Translations under genes and position numbers: made by a program
Shown here: positions 1 to 11,307 of the stretch, piece by piece
How positions within the stretch are numbered: position 1 is the first letter of the stretch
Layout: each line of letters begins with the position of its first letter
The notes under the pieces: model-generated
Databases searched by the model: none
What the model was told of the DNA's origin: nothing
The model's input: the letters and a program-made list of their open reading frames with translations, nothing else
Assembly: GCA_021399435.1 (NCBI GenBank)
Contig: JAJTUP010000013.1
Coordinates: forward strand, 434,001 to 498,000
DNA from: Diaporthe sp. PMI_573
Taxonomy: Eukaryota; Ascomycota; Sordariomycetes; Diaporthales; Diaporthaceae
Length of the DNA: 64,000 nt
Direction of reading: 5' to 3'

Positions 1-918
1 AGTAGGCAGCGTTCAACTCGGCACTTATTACAACCATAGCGAAAACAACGTCCCTCTTCTTTCCTACAGTCGATTTCTTTCTAATCAACCCACTTAGCTC
101 TCTTGCCCCTAATTTTCTCGTTTTCGCAAAGCATAGAGTGGGAAATCTTAGTAGGCTCCCAATCTATCTTATTAACTATAGTAGTTGTTACTACTAGATA
201 CTTCTTAGCCTCCTGCCTCTAATCGGGAGACGGGGACTATTATAGTGCCTAGTTCCCTTTTTACCTATACTCTAGGCTATTAATACGGGAGCCCAGGATT
301 TATAGTACGCAAACATACTACCTGTACTCCCTGGATAGCTCTAGGTAGGTAATCAGCCTCTCTTTTATCTTCTAGTTGAGGGCCCCTTCTAGATAGCTAA
401 TCTAGGAAACAGCAAGCCACTCACTGCCTCCACTATCGGCAAGCTCTTTTTCAAACCAGGAAAGGAATACTGCAAAACTCTTATTATCCTTCTGCCGGAT
501 AGACCTTAGGTGGTCTAGAGCTTGCTTCTAAGCATTAGGGTCCCTATAGTACCTATATAGGTACTCTAGGTAACCCTCCGGATTATACTTACCATTGGTA
601 CTACCTCTTTTTATAAATATAATTGTCATATTCTATAGTGTCCTCTCGAGCCTTGAATAGATATAGGTAAACTGGTTAGAAGAGGATCTAATCACCTACC
701 TATCTACCCTTAGCTTATTCTATACTTTAAGGTGCTAGGCTTAAAAGGCTAATCGGGTTCCGTCAAACTTTAGAGGGTTGGAAAGTATCGTGCGCCTCTT
801 AGGGTCTCTAATCATTGCCAAATCCTTATCCTAGTAAGGTTTGGGAGTGGGGAGGGTTGTAGCTCTGGTTGGAGATATTTGGTGTTCTTCTTAAATAAGT
901 GCTAGCCTGCTTTTAAGG
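1..918 (-). pseudogene. Decayed retrotransposon gag relic
   Basis: Read on the minus strand, this stretch gives an interrupted Gag-like protein: a segment resembling the retrotransposon Gag core (YNPEGYLEYLYRYYRDPNA, then SFAVFLSWFEKELADSGG), followed near position 1 by a basic Cys-containing stretch (GRCFRYGCNKCRVERC) that looks like a damaged zinc knuckle. Many TAG and TAA codons interrupt it, as expected from RIP. The relic continues beyond the left window edge. Its upstream part probably lies at 3248-3960, on the other side of the DNA transposon that splits it. The exact retroelement family is not identified. Confidence 0.55.
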
Positions 919-920
919 TA

Positions 921-1100
921 ACGTGGTTCACCAGTCAGTGGGTCATACTAGTCAGTGGGACACTTTTGCTAACTTAACCAACTTTTGCCAACCCCAGCAC
1001 CCACCAGGTGCCAAAGGGTCAGTTAAAATTGGCACCAATTGGTGCCAACTGCTTCAAATTCCTTATTTCCAATTAATTCGGTCAATTTAGAGAGGTTGGT
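921..1100. repeat. Left terminal inverted repeat of the Fot1-like element
   Basis: This is the reverse complement of 3066-3245 with few differences over about 150 nt, mostly transitions; similarity fades near position 1100. It is unusually long for a Fot1-type TIR. It contains the palindrome TTGGCACCAATTGGTGCCAA. Confidence 0.85.
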
Positions 1101-3065
1101 GCTACTACAGTGCTAGTCCAAAGTAGACGACTTTTAGTGGGAAAATCAGCTTCCCCACCAAAATGGAGCATTTCAGCCATACAGGATCAACCTTAATCTA
1201 CACCAGCCAGACCAACTATTTAGGCGGTCCGCCATAGACTACTTGAAAATATACTATTATTTACTCGGAATCTAAATAACTAGACTCTTCTACATCTTTC
1301 TCACAAGTTCTTGCATTATACCCAGTCTCGCCACAGTTACCACATCGTCGTTTAGACGGTCCGCCATAGACCACCTCCTCGCCATCACCAGCCATTTTAC
1401 TAGCTAGCCGCTTCCCCTTTTATTTTTCTTTAATTATCACCTAGGAATCCTCAATACTAAGTACCCCTCTAAGCTGGACCCAACTTCTTTTAGCCCTCCA
1501 GCACTTAGCAAGCCCAATATTAGCCTTCTCAAAGGTACAGACCCAATTATTCAAAAGAGTAATCTGATACACCATCGCTTATACACCCTTTGTAAACTTC
1601 TTAACTACCTAGATAATTGGTATAGGAGAGCTACCCTGGTGTATAGATATCCTACCCTTAATAAAACTTAACTACTAGATAGTCTAGTTAGCGTTAGATA
1701 GTGTTTATAATTCCCATTTTATTAGTAATATAGGGAGGGATTACACTAGAGTTTGTAGGTAGACATCTAGTTTGGAAATCACAGAATCTAGGTCCCATAG
1801 AGAAATACCAGCCCCTCTAAACCCAGATTTCATGTTTTCTTCCATAAAGACCTTGTCGTGGGCTACCTTAAACATAATGAAGAACTCAGACTTAGTAATG
1901 TAGTTAATAGACACCCGGATGAAGAGATTAATCTTATCACCATATACATACTTTAATGGCGAAAATAATATAACATCTAATAGCTAAAGCAGATAAGATA
2001 AGTATAGGGGTATGCTAATAGGGATAATATTATTATTATTATAGTACTGCTTAAATTCTACTAATATATAGCTCTTGTATTTATCTAGGATAAGCATCTA
2101 GTACTTGCCCTTTATCTACTTAATTATATACTTATTGAAGTACTAAATCCATTCTAGACTAGTCTCGTTATCTATCCACCCATTAGGAGTAGGCTTAATA
2201 ATCTAGCTTGGTAGAAAGCTAGACTCTATAGTCTAGTTAGCAAGGTAGTAGGCACCTTAGACAATCACAAACAGCGGGATACACCAGCCCTTCACATTAA
2301 TACACTCAATAGCTATTACCCATTCCCAGTTTCCAGGCTATATAGATTTAGCCTTTCCCTGTCTATCAGCACGTATAATAACCATTACTGCAGTTATTAC
2401 GCCTATTATGAAGCCTATCTTATCAAAGTTATACAAGTTATCATCTATAATCCCATACTTGGCCATTATGTTACAGAGTAGCCGGAACCAGTTCCTAATA
2501 ACCTCTAGATCTTCATAGAGGGCCCTCTAGTAGTTATAAGGCTGAGAGAATCTTATTTTCAAGCTTGGTTATGTATCTATAAAGCATTATGCCTAGTTCT
2601 TGCCAACCGGCTTGCTATTATGTAATGCTAGTAGAAGGTTGGCTATATCTTCTACACCAGAAAGTTATATTAGAAATCCTCATACATCTTGCTTAATAAT
2701 ATATTAGACAAGTATTTACTCTTTAATTTAGTCAAGTTTATGGTAGTTAATGCATAATTTATCACGGTCGTATTAGTTATTTATCCTCCTGAAGAGCATA
2801 CTTCTAGAGACGTTGAAGATATATATAGCCTAGCGTATACTTAAGGGTTTCTTTTAATTTTTTTTAGAGTTCTTAATTACCTAAAGTACTAGTTAGACTT
2901 TCTATTCTTTTGGGTAGATTAGCATAGTGGTTGTTAATTTCTAGCATATTAGATATTTAAGTAGGTAGAGTAATGCAAGATTAACGCGAAAAATGGAGAC
3001 GCGATCTACACCAAAAACAAAGCCACCCACCAAAACTTTAAACTTTCAGACTAGCACTACAACAC

Positions 3066-3245
3066 CACCACACCTCTAAATTAACCGAATCAATTGAAAA
3101 TAAGGAATTTGAAGCAGTTGGCACCAATTGGTGCCAATTTTAACTGACCCTTTGGCACCTGGTGGGTGCTGGGGTTGGCAAAAGTTGGTTAAGTTAGCAA
3201 AAGTGTCCCACTGACTGGTATGACCCACTGACTGGTGAACCACGT
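3066..3245. repeat. Right terminal inverted repeat of the Fot1-like element
   Basis: Reverse complement of the left repeat at 921-1100, ending at the TA dinucleotide 3246-3247. Confidence 0.85.
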
Positions 3246-3247
3246 TA

Positions 3248-4330
3248 TTGGATTTATTCTTACTATAGTTTGTCTTTCTGGTCCTATCTCGCCTATATAT
3301 CAGAGATCTAACTAGTCATCGTGTTCATTATGGTAATAAGTTATACTATCTGTTAGGAGTTCCCTCCTATATCTTTGTTAGACAACATTATAGTAGATAT
3401 CTATCTCTTCGAGCCTACCCCTATAAACTAAGGAGTTCGTGCAGCACCTGGCCTTCTAATTACCCTTGCTGCAAGACCTTTGCAGACTTAATAGGAGGCT
3501 ATCGTTTCCTCTCCTTAGACATCACAGCCGGGACCTTCGGCTATAAGGGGAGGACTTCTCCTATCGTGGCTACTCAAGACCTTCAAGCAGTAGAAAGACT
3601 ACGGGCCTCTGGCTCTAATCGCAGGATGCTTTACTATGATGGCGTAAAGTCCCCAGAGAAGACCTTTTCGTTTCACAAGTCGTGCTCGTTACTCTGTACC
3701 GTATATGGTACACCTAGGGGGGTAGCACTGTCTTTCGTCGTATATTCAAGCTCTTAATGCTTAGAACCTTCTCGTTACCTAATCAGACCCGAAATATCCA
3801 TACAGGTATACTACTTGTCGTAATAAGTAGGAAGTTTAGTTATAATGTAACGGTCTCAAGGTAGTATATTGCAACTAGCTAGGCCACTCTACGAGTATAA
3901 CTAAACTTGCAGAACAAAGGAAACAACCAAAGGCAACTACGTATCCCCGCCCATAAGTATCTGCACAGAAGGGTCTGTGCATTGGTTTGGTCCGTGCGCC
4001 CTTCCAGGCCGAGAGATTCCAAGGCCAAGCCATCCAGGCCTCAGCCTGTCACAAATACAATCTATAGGACAAGTCGAAAATAATGTTAAAGGAGAGCTGT
4101 AAGTAGATATAAAGCTATTATTAACCTTATATATAAGCTTAGGGCTGCTGAAGAGTAGTTAGAAGGCTGAGTAGACAGTAGATGGACTAATAAATGGTTA
4201 ATAAAAAAACATAGTGTGGCCGAAGCTGCTGAACTTTAAAGGGTCCAAAACGTTGGTGATGCAGCTTACATTAGACTTTTAGGCTCAACTGGCTACAAAA
4301 TGCAGTCAGATAATCACTGTTAGCCTCAAG
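3248..4330. other. Retroelement flank and AT-rich spacer without a gene
   Basis: 3248-3960 probably continues the retroelement relic cut by the 921-3245 transposon (its leader or LTR on the minus strand). This is inferred from position and RIP-like composition, not from a readable protein. A short open frame at 3566-3757 has no recognisable similarity. 3960-4330 is AT-rich spacer up to the WD40 relic; nothing else was recognised. Confidence 0.4.
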
Positions 4331-4339
4331 TCCAAGAGC

Positions 4340-6038
4340 ATGGGCACAATTTCCTTGTCTGGGGCGAATCCTGGATCATCCTTTCTGCCAACTCAACCCC
4401 CTATGAAAGCCGTATTATCTGTCCCAAAGCTCAGAATGCTTGCTGTTTGCTACCGAAGCCACTCAGTCATATTGCTTGACACCCAAACCGGTTCATTACT
4501 AGGCCAATACAGTTGGATGGAACAACGGCGTCAACCCACTGGTATCCAACCCCAGAGCAGACTTAGCCGCTCTGATAGTGGCCTACACTGATGGCAATCT
4601 TGTTGCCTACAATCTCCACAACTTTCAGGTCTACGTTCCTTTTAAAACACGTCTACGCTCATTCCTTAGCTTGCTCTTCTGATGGCAGAAGTCTCTTGGT
4701 TGGCAGCAATAACGGCTTGATTGAATCTACGAATTTGCTGGGCTAGAGGGGAACCATCTGGAGCCGATACACCGTATTACAACAGACGAACCGGGCATTC
4801 GAGGTATGGCATTCAGCATTGATGGCTTACGATTCGTCAACATTTGTCCCAGCAGATGCCGTGTATGGGAGCCGGCAGCACTTGTTCGCCGTGTCTCAGA
4901 ATCGATGAGTCTATCACCGATCTTGAGATTGTCAATGAGGAAGATATTATTATGTGTGGGAAGGACAACGGCGACGTGGTTATGTTCTCTGATGAAGACG
5001 GTTTTGAGCTCGAAGTACTCTACAGCCACTCGAGGACTGTCTCTGCAATATCTGTTACCATTGGTGCAATTAATGGAACCGTGACATCTGCGGATGACTC
5101 AGGGCGCATTATCGTGTGGAAGGTTGCACAGAGGCGGTCCACGTTGGTCTTGAGCAGTAGCCCAATTAGACATACGGGTTGAGCGCGCCGTAAACAAAGT
5201 CATCTTGTCTCCCACCACAGAGTGGCTAGAGATCAGTGGCGGTTCGACCGATGAAATTCGGATCGTCTCAGATGGGACGATCGTCTCGAGAAGCGCCTGG
5301 CCCGACAACGGTCATCGTGTGATTCAGTCGCATCCTCTGGCCAATGCCCGCTTCGTAGTCATTCGGGACGGCTTTGCACACCTCTGCCGATGGGTTGACA
5401 CCGCCCAGCCAGGATTGCAAGGCCTCAGATTCGATTTTCCGGAGACAGAACCATCCTTACCCCAGGCAGAAACATATCGATGGAATCACAAATGGCTTAT
5501 ACAAATGATCAAAGTCCGTGGCGACCTGGAGCGTACGAGTATTCGATGCCCGCCGATTTCATGCTTCCTGTCCAAGGACAAATTTCCTGAGTCCAAGATA
5601 CTTCTGAATCAGGAAAACGGCTTTGGGCCAAGATTCAGACACGTTCTTGGTCTGAGCGGGTCTCATTTGAGCTTTCTTGATTCGAGCCATTGGGTGTGAA
5701 GTGTGGACTTGGGCACTTTTAAAGACGTATCGGTTGCAAGACGGCACTTTTTCGTCCTCCCTGAATGGTTGAGACCTGGCGGGGAGCCTCTCTTCGAAGT
5801 GATGGAGAACGATGGCATAAGTTTCGCCAATGTGAACGGCCTTTCTGTCATCAAGGGCGGCCTACAGTTTGTCGAGTTGTTGATGCCACAACTAAATGGA
5901 AATTGGAGAGTAATCTCAGGAAGCATGTACCGGAAGACACTTAGCTCGACCACCGTCAATATCCCGAGATCGGCAGCTGGAGAACGGTTATACTCGGCAA
6001 ATCGGTGTGCAGAAGTAGATTGGAAAGTCACTGTTTAA
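4340..6038 (+). pseudogene. 3' remnant of a NACHT/NLR-type WD40 protein gene
   Basis: Translated fragments in changing frames line up with the C-terminal beta-propeller part of large fungal NACHT-WD40 (NLR-like) proteins. In order: LAVCYRSHSVILLDTQTGSL (4340-4510), MAFSIDGLRFVNICPS and RVWEPAALVRR around 4806-4900, IIMCGKDNGDVVMFSDEDGF (4940-5010), TSADDSGRIIVWKVAQ, a long stretch 5205-5699, then FFVLPEWLRPGGEPLFEVME at 5750-5810. Damage: frame changes near 4590 and 5150 and an in-frame TGA at 5698-5700, where the family normally has Cys. The N-terminal effector and NACHT domains are absent; the upstream side is transposon-derived. Family assignment is from remembered consensus and would need a profile search. 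Confidence 0.7.
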
Positions 6039-6054
6039 AGCCTTACATAGCGAA

Positions 6055-6155
6055 TCTTACTGTTATCGTCGATAAGACACATTGTTCCTTGTCCTTATAG
6101 GACACCCATTGCCGTTCCAGCTTAGTAGAGGAACTCAAAGAACACAAATAGTCCA
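6055..6155 (+). repeat. Dispersed short repeat, undamaged copy
   Basis: A segment centred on CCAGCTTAGTAGAGGAACTC (6117-6136) recurs at about 18890-18985 and 32985-33060. The other two copies carry C-to-T and G-to-A changes, so this one is closest to the ancestral form. Its nature (element end or decayed LTR) is unknown. Confidence 0.6.
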
Positions 6156-6664
6156 TACTCGGCAAATCTCAGGTCCGATGAACAGGTAGGAATATGATAT
6201 CCGTCAGTGTCAGGCAGCGCCGACCCACTGCCGCTCGACGGTGCTCTGCACATGCTGATACGCATATGAAAATTTCAAGTGAGCTTTAATGCTTTTCTCG
6301 AGCAGCTGATGGGCCTATTTGCTGGATTTGTGTGGTACTTTGATATGGCACACTCGTCAGTGGCTTCTGCTGGCCTCCTACATAGGTACACAGCTGTCTG
6401 AGCTTTCCTGGCCGACACGGCAGTGTTGGTCTTCTTTGCATCACGTCTTTGTGTGACGCTTTACAGATGGACTGAATGGAGAGATATGTAAATATGTCCT
6501 TTTCTTATTCAAGTCGTGGATTGTCAGGCCCTCAAGGTACTCTGGTTGTCTACAGTTCTATCCAATTTCGAACAGCAGTCGTCCATCTCGAAATATCACA
6601 TGAGCAGCTGTGAACATGCCAAAACTGACTTAAATCGTGGCAAATGACAATTTTCGAGAGCAAA
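6156..6664. other. Intergenic, no gene recognised
   Basis: Spacer between the WD40 relic and the 3' end of the glucarate dehydratase-like gene. No coding frame or repeat beyond the 6055-6155 segment was recognised. Confidence 0.5.
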
Positions 6665-8160
6665 TCACCACCTCGGAATTTTGCTTGAGAAATCCGGGTG
6701 GAATTTCTGCATATACGTTGTGTCATCTCTTTTTCTCAGCCCACAGTTCAGATACTGCTGGTGCAAAGCTGCCAGTCTTCTTCTGTCGAGTTCAATTCCA
6801 AGGCCCGGCGCGGTTGGTACCACAACGCCTCCATCCTCCCATTTGAGTGTACCAGGAACTATAACATCCTCATCGCGGCGTTTCCAAGGCCAGTGGGTGT
6901 CGCATGCGTAGTCTAAATTCGGTGTCGAAGAAGCCAGATGCGTCACTGTATCACTCGGAATTAGCCCCTAGAGCGTAGCCAAAGGAAGGGCGGCTGCAGC
7001 GAGATGCGGTAGACTTGGACACTACGGACAACCCAGAAGCTGCATCTTATCCAAGGGGTTCAAGGCAAGCCATACGATGGGCCATGCATATGAGATCAGG
7101 CGCAAAGAATGCTGAGTGGCGACTTACTAGCTGCCAAAGATATGCCCAAGTGACTGTTCGAGTGCATCGACAACCGCATTCCCCACGTGGCACAGATGCT
7201 CGCCAACGCCTTGGACTGACGTAAACCGCCCCAGAAATGGTGGTCGGACAACACGATTTGGACGGCATCTTGTGCGATGGAGGCTGGGAGATGATCAAAT
7301 GAGACGACGGCCATGTTCGTTGCAAGAGGCATTTTTGCGTTCTTGGCCACGGCGGCCATGCCCTCGATTTCGGGCGCTGGGTCCTCGAGATACTCAAGCA
7401 TCCCATCAAGCTCTCTCGCAACCCACTTGGATGTCTCGACGGTCCATGCGGCGTTGGGATCAATCCGCAATGGCAAATCAGGGAATTCGGCACGCAACGC
7501 TTTGATAGCTTCGGCCTCATCTTTCGGAGGAAACACGCCACCCTTCAGCTTTATAGCCTTAAAGCCATACTCGTCGATGATCTTGTGGGCTTGTTTAATT
7601 AGCCCCGCGGCATCGAGAGCCGGGCCGTACTCATCATCTGGCTGACCCGGATGCCCACCCCATTTGTAAAAGAGATAGGCAGAGTATTGGACGCGGTCTC
7701 TTACACGCCCACCCAGCAGGTCACAAACTGGAACACCGGCGAGCTTGCCTTGAATATCGAGGCAGGCGACTTCAAACGGGGAGAAGACCTTGGCGGCCGT
7801 CGATGTTCCAGTTACCATCCCGCTCATGCCATCCCCACCGGTGCTGCTGTCTGAGGCGAGGGATTCTACAACAGCATTGTAAACAGCGTTTGTGTTGTGC
7901 ACTTCCAAGCCTTTGATCTTGATAGCCGCTTGCCGCATTCGGTCCAAATGGGCGAGGTCGCCGTAGGATTCCCCGAGGCCATACGTGCCATTGCCAACTA
8001 TGACTTCAACAATGCTCCTAAGTGCAAAGGGTTCGTGAACACCAACGCTGTTCAGCAGGGGCATGTCGTGGAAAGCGACAGGGGTGATAACGATATCCTC
8101 GATTAAGGTGTTATTTGACGAGGCACGCGCCGCGCCATCGTTTTTGTTGTTGGGAGTCAT
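6665..8160 (-). CDS. D-glucarate dehydratase-like enolase-superfamily protein
   Basis: Predicted to remove water from D-glucarate (or a related aldarate) to give 5-keto-4-deoxyglucarate, a Mg-dependent enolase-superfamily reaction. Two exons, complement(6665..6945, 7128..8160), give 437 aa; the intron (6946-7127) splits the Met codon of AAMTHLASSTPNLDYACDTH. Active-site pattern of the GlucD group: KLKGG with K204 and K206, metal ligands D234 (RIDPNAAW), E259 (LEDP) and N282, and catalytic H333 in MHSNSHLGIS. The C-terminal motif PTAPGLGIELD is typical. Length matches bacterial GlucD (about 445 aa). It is divergent from the MFS gene starting at 8967, suggesting co-regulated uptake and use of a sugar diacid. 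Substrate (glucarate versus another aldarate) is inferred. Confidence 0.85.
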
Positions 8161-8966
8161 CGCGTCCGTGGCGTTCTGTTGGTGGTGATTTAGAGCTGAC
8201 AGACCCGGACGTAGGCCTTCACGTACACAATCCTCGCATGCGAAACACAGCTCAACAAAAGGCTTTTTTCAACATCTGTATCGGAGGATGCTTCCAAGCG
8301 TGTTGACAGTGCCAAGAGCAACATAATCCGCCGCACGGCTACTGTAGGGCAGAAGATGGCGGAAAAGCGGCGACGGAAAACGACGGCGGAAAAAGAGCAC
8401 CGGAAAAGCAGGACCGGGACAATTGCAGACGGGGGGAGGGGTTCGAACCAACCGGCTCCAAGCAAGTCAGGGAACAAGTCGGGGTCTAAAGATCCGTGGC
8501 GCGATTGGAGTGGCATCATTCCGGACCGCCATCTGCAGTCATGCTCACCTCGAGGCCCCTTTTCTGTTCAAGACCTCCACTCTTGACAGTAGTAGGTGTG
8601 GGCTGAGCTAACCGCCTCGAGTTTGAAGCCCCGACCCAGTGGAGTGTCACGTCGTCAATGTAATTATCCTGCCGTCCAACATCGCCTGGGGAACTTGACC
8701 GTCGCTGGAGAAGGCAAGGTTCCCCGCAAAAGCCAAGGCTCCTTCGACGCCTCCCCCCAGACTTCCCCGGATCCCCTTATCAGCTTTTTGCGGAGATGAA
8801 CGTGCACCCACTCGGAACCCAGCCGCGTGGACCAAAGTAATAAATGATCATTATACCCATTGCTTTCATTCCGTCCTGCAGTCCTTCGCTTTCTGGGTCA
8901 ACCCAAAGCCTTGGTTATCTTGTTGTTTGACCCTTTGGCCTTTGGAGACGGAAAATCGGTCTCATT
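8161..8966. promoter_or_regulatory. Divergent intergenic promoter region
   Basis: About 800 bp separate the start codons of the dehydratase (-) and the MFS transporter (+), so both promoters must lie here. Short open frames are low complexity and unconvincing. No specific operator was identified. Confidence 0.45.
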
Positions 8967-10894
8967 ATGTCTCCCAAATCATCTTTGGACAAGGAGGCCG
9001 CCTTGGGCCATGTTGAGAATCTTGATGGTGCCCCTCAAGTGATTGAGATTGATGGCTTCAGGGTTCTTGGGCTCTCGCCAGACGATGCGGACTTTTACAG
9101 AAACTTTTCCGAAGAAAGGAGAAAGAAGGTCCTGCACAAGGTGAGCAAATAGCCCGCTACTCTCCGGCCCTGGAAGTATCTCCCGCATCGAGTATTGACA
9201 AAGCAATTCCCCAGGTCGATATACGGCTCGTCCCCATGCTAGCAGTCCTGTACCTCATCGCACACATCGACCGAGCCAACATCGGCAACGCCAAAATCGA
9301 GGGCATGGTCCAAGAGCTCAATATGACCGGGGTGCAGTACAACACAATTCTGGCCGTCTTCTTCATACCTTACGTGCTTTTTGAGGTGCCTAGCAACATT
9401 TTGCTGAAGAAATGGGGCCGGCCTTCTTGGTACCTGGGCACTCTCATCACCATCTGGGGTGTCATTATGACTCTTACTGGCATTGTGACAAATTACAGCG
9501 GGCTCATGACTACGCGTATTTTACTTGGAGTCTTTGAGTGAGTGCATGGCTTTCATCGTTTAATTCGTGACCGATGTCACCGCTAACCGTGAATTATGAC
9601 AGGGCCGGTTTCTTCCGTACGTGGAGCTTCGTTTCCTCTTCAGTCCAAGAGAGCCACCCGCCCAGCCCAACCCTCCCGAAGACAGAGTTGGTCTTGATCA
9701 ATTAGTGCTGACTTGTATGCGGAACAGCTGGCGCAATTTATCTGTGCTCCTACTGGTACATGCCGAAGAACTTGGCCACTCGCATCTCCTACTTCTACTG
9801 CGCTAGTGCACTGTCCGGTGCATTCTCGGGTCTCCTCGCGGCTGGAATCGCAAAAATGCACGGCACTGGAGGGTACAGTGGATGGCGTTGGATCTTCATC
9901 CGTATGTAACATATTGCATACCCACAAACTGAAGAATTACTCGAAGCTGACCATCGAACAATTCACAGTCGAAGGAATTATCACAGTCTTACTCGGCGTC
10001 GCCTGCTTCTTCTGCTTGATCGACTCCCCGAAGCGTGGAAAACGGTGGCTCGACCCGGAAGAGATCCGATTCCTGGAGCTTCAGATGTTCATCAAGCAAG
10101 GCGGCAAATTCCACGAGGAGTCTGGCTTCAAGATGAGGGACCTCAAGATCGTCCTGATGAACTGGCGCTTGTACCTGCAGGCCTGGTTCTTGTTCTGCCA
10201 GTCGGCCACGTCCTATGGTAAGACATTGGAACCCAACACTCCGATACGAAATAGTTGTATACTAATGACACCCTAAGGCACCAAATTCACTATGCCCACT
10301 ATAACCAAGGTTATGGGTTTCTCGACGACCAACGCTCAGCTTATGTCCGCACCGCCCTATGTTGTCGGCGCCATTTCCTCCATCGGATTCGCTCGCCTGT
10401 CTGACCACTTTTACTGGCGGATGCCGTTCGTCGCCATCCCCATGTCGATGCTTATCATTGCTTACGCCATCATAATTTCTTTCCACGGTGCACTATCTGC
10501 CAACTTGGGTGCAGCTTACTTTGCCGTGTGCCTCGTCTGTGCGGGAATCTATCCGATCCAACCAGCTGCTGCAGCTTGGAACGCGAACAACCTCGCTCCT
10601 GCGACACGGCGGAACATTGGCGTCGCCCTCATGAATGCAGCAGGCAACTGTGGCGGCATTGTCGGAAGCTTCATGTTCATTGATAAGGAGAGCCCACAAT
10701 ACTACACTGGCTTCGGCTTGGGCCTGTCATTCGGTGCCACAGGGTTATTAATGTCATTACTCCTGGAGATGATATATAAGTGGACAAATGCCCGCAAGGC
10801 TAGAATGTCGGAGGCGGAGGTGCGGGCAAGATACACAGAGGATGAACTACTTGACATGGGTGACAGGTCGCCTCTATTTAAGCATGTTCTATGA
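8967..10894 (+). CDS. MFS transporter, anion:cation symporter (allantoate permease) type
   Basis: Six exons, join(8967..9140, 9215..9537, 9603..9616, 9728..9901, 9969..10217, 10278..10894), give 516 aa in one frame; exon 3 is only 14 nt. Every intron has a canonical GT..AG. The N-terminal motif HIDRANIGNAKIEGM and the central stretch GAIYLCSYWYMPKNLATR followed by GYSGWRWIFILEGIITVLLG are typical of the fungal Dal5/Tna1-like anion:cation symporter family in the plasma membrane, which imports carboxylates, vitamins or ureides. About 12 membrane segments are expected. Divergent pairing with the glucarate dehydratase-like gene suggests aldarate or uronate as cargo (inference). Upstream Met choice: first in-frame ATG, giving a normal cytosolic N-tail. 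Confidence 0.85.
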
Positions 10895-11307
10895 TTTGTC
10901 GCTTGGAGTCATTGTGACTAGTTAGCACATCTTCAATAGGAGATACAGGAAGGCTTCGAGCTGAGAGCTGAGGAAATAACAAGTGCTCCAATCTTTTCCG
11001 GTTGCGTCGCTGGATCCGTCGATTTGAATTTACTGTCCATGATTATCATGTATTCTCTTAACAAAGGCCTCAAAAGCTTGAATCCAGTTCATCAGATCCT
11101 ACAAGCTCTCTCTTCTTAATTACCTTGGGAACCTGGAGTCCCGTAGCCGGCCGCTGTATCAAGGTATGTGCAAAATGTCCGCAAGAGTGAAGGCTATACG
11201 AGCTCTGACGTGGTTAATTTACAACGGTTGGTTGGCACTTTCAATAAGACATATTTACATTAGCGCCCTAGGCCTTTTGTAGACCTCTGCCTTCCCTCCG
11301 CCTGTTA
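10895..11307. other. Convergent intergenic spacer
   Basis: Shared 3' region of the MFS transporter and the GH3 gene, which converge here. No gene, repeat or clear polyadenylation element beyond AT-rich stretches was recognised. Confidence 0.5.

Larger units (their letters stand above)
921..3245 (-). mobile_element. Fot1/pogo-like DNA transposon, RIP-decayed
   Basis: The element has long terminal inverted repeats (about 921-1100 and 3066-3245, differing mainly by transitions) and is flanked by TA on both sides (919-920, 3246-3247), the target site of Tc1/mariner-pogo elements. Near each end the motif GTCAGTGGG occurs twice. On the minus strand between about 1740 and 2960 a DDE_1 transposase is still readable through many stop codons: YNFDKIGFIIGV (first Asp region), then WVIAIECINVKGWCIP, then the second-Asp region KYK/LILDKYKSY, then FSPLKYVYGDKI and GFRGAGISLWDLDSVISKLD near the C terminus. 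Substitutions are of RIP type (TGG and CAG to TAG). It is inactive. Confidence 0.85.
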
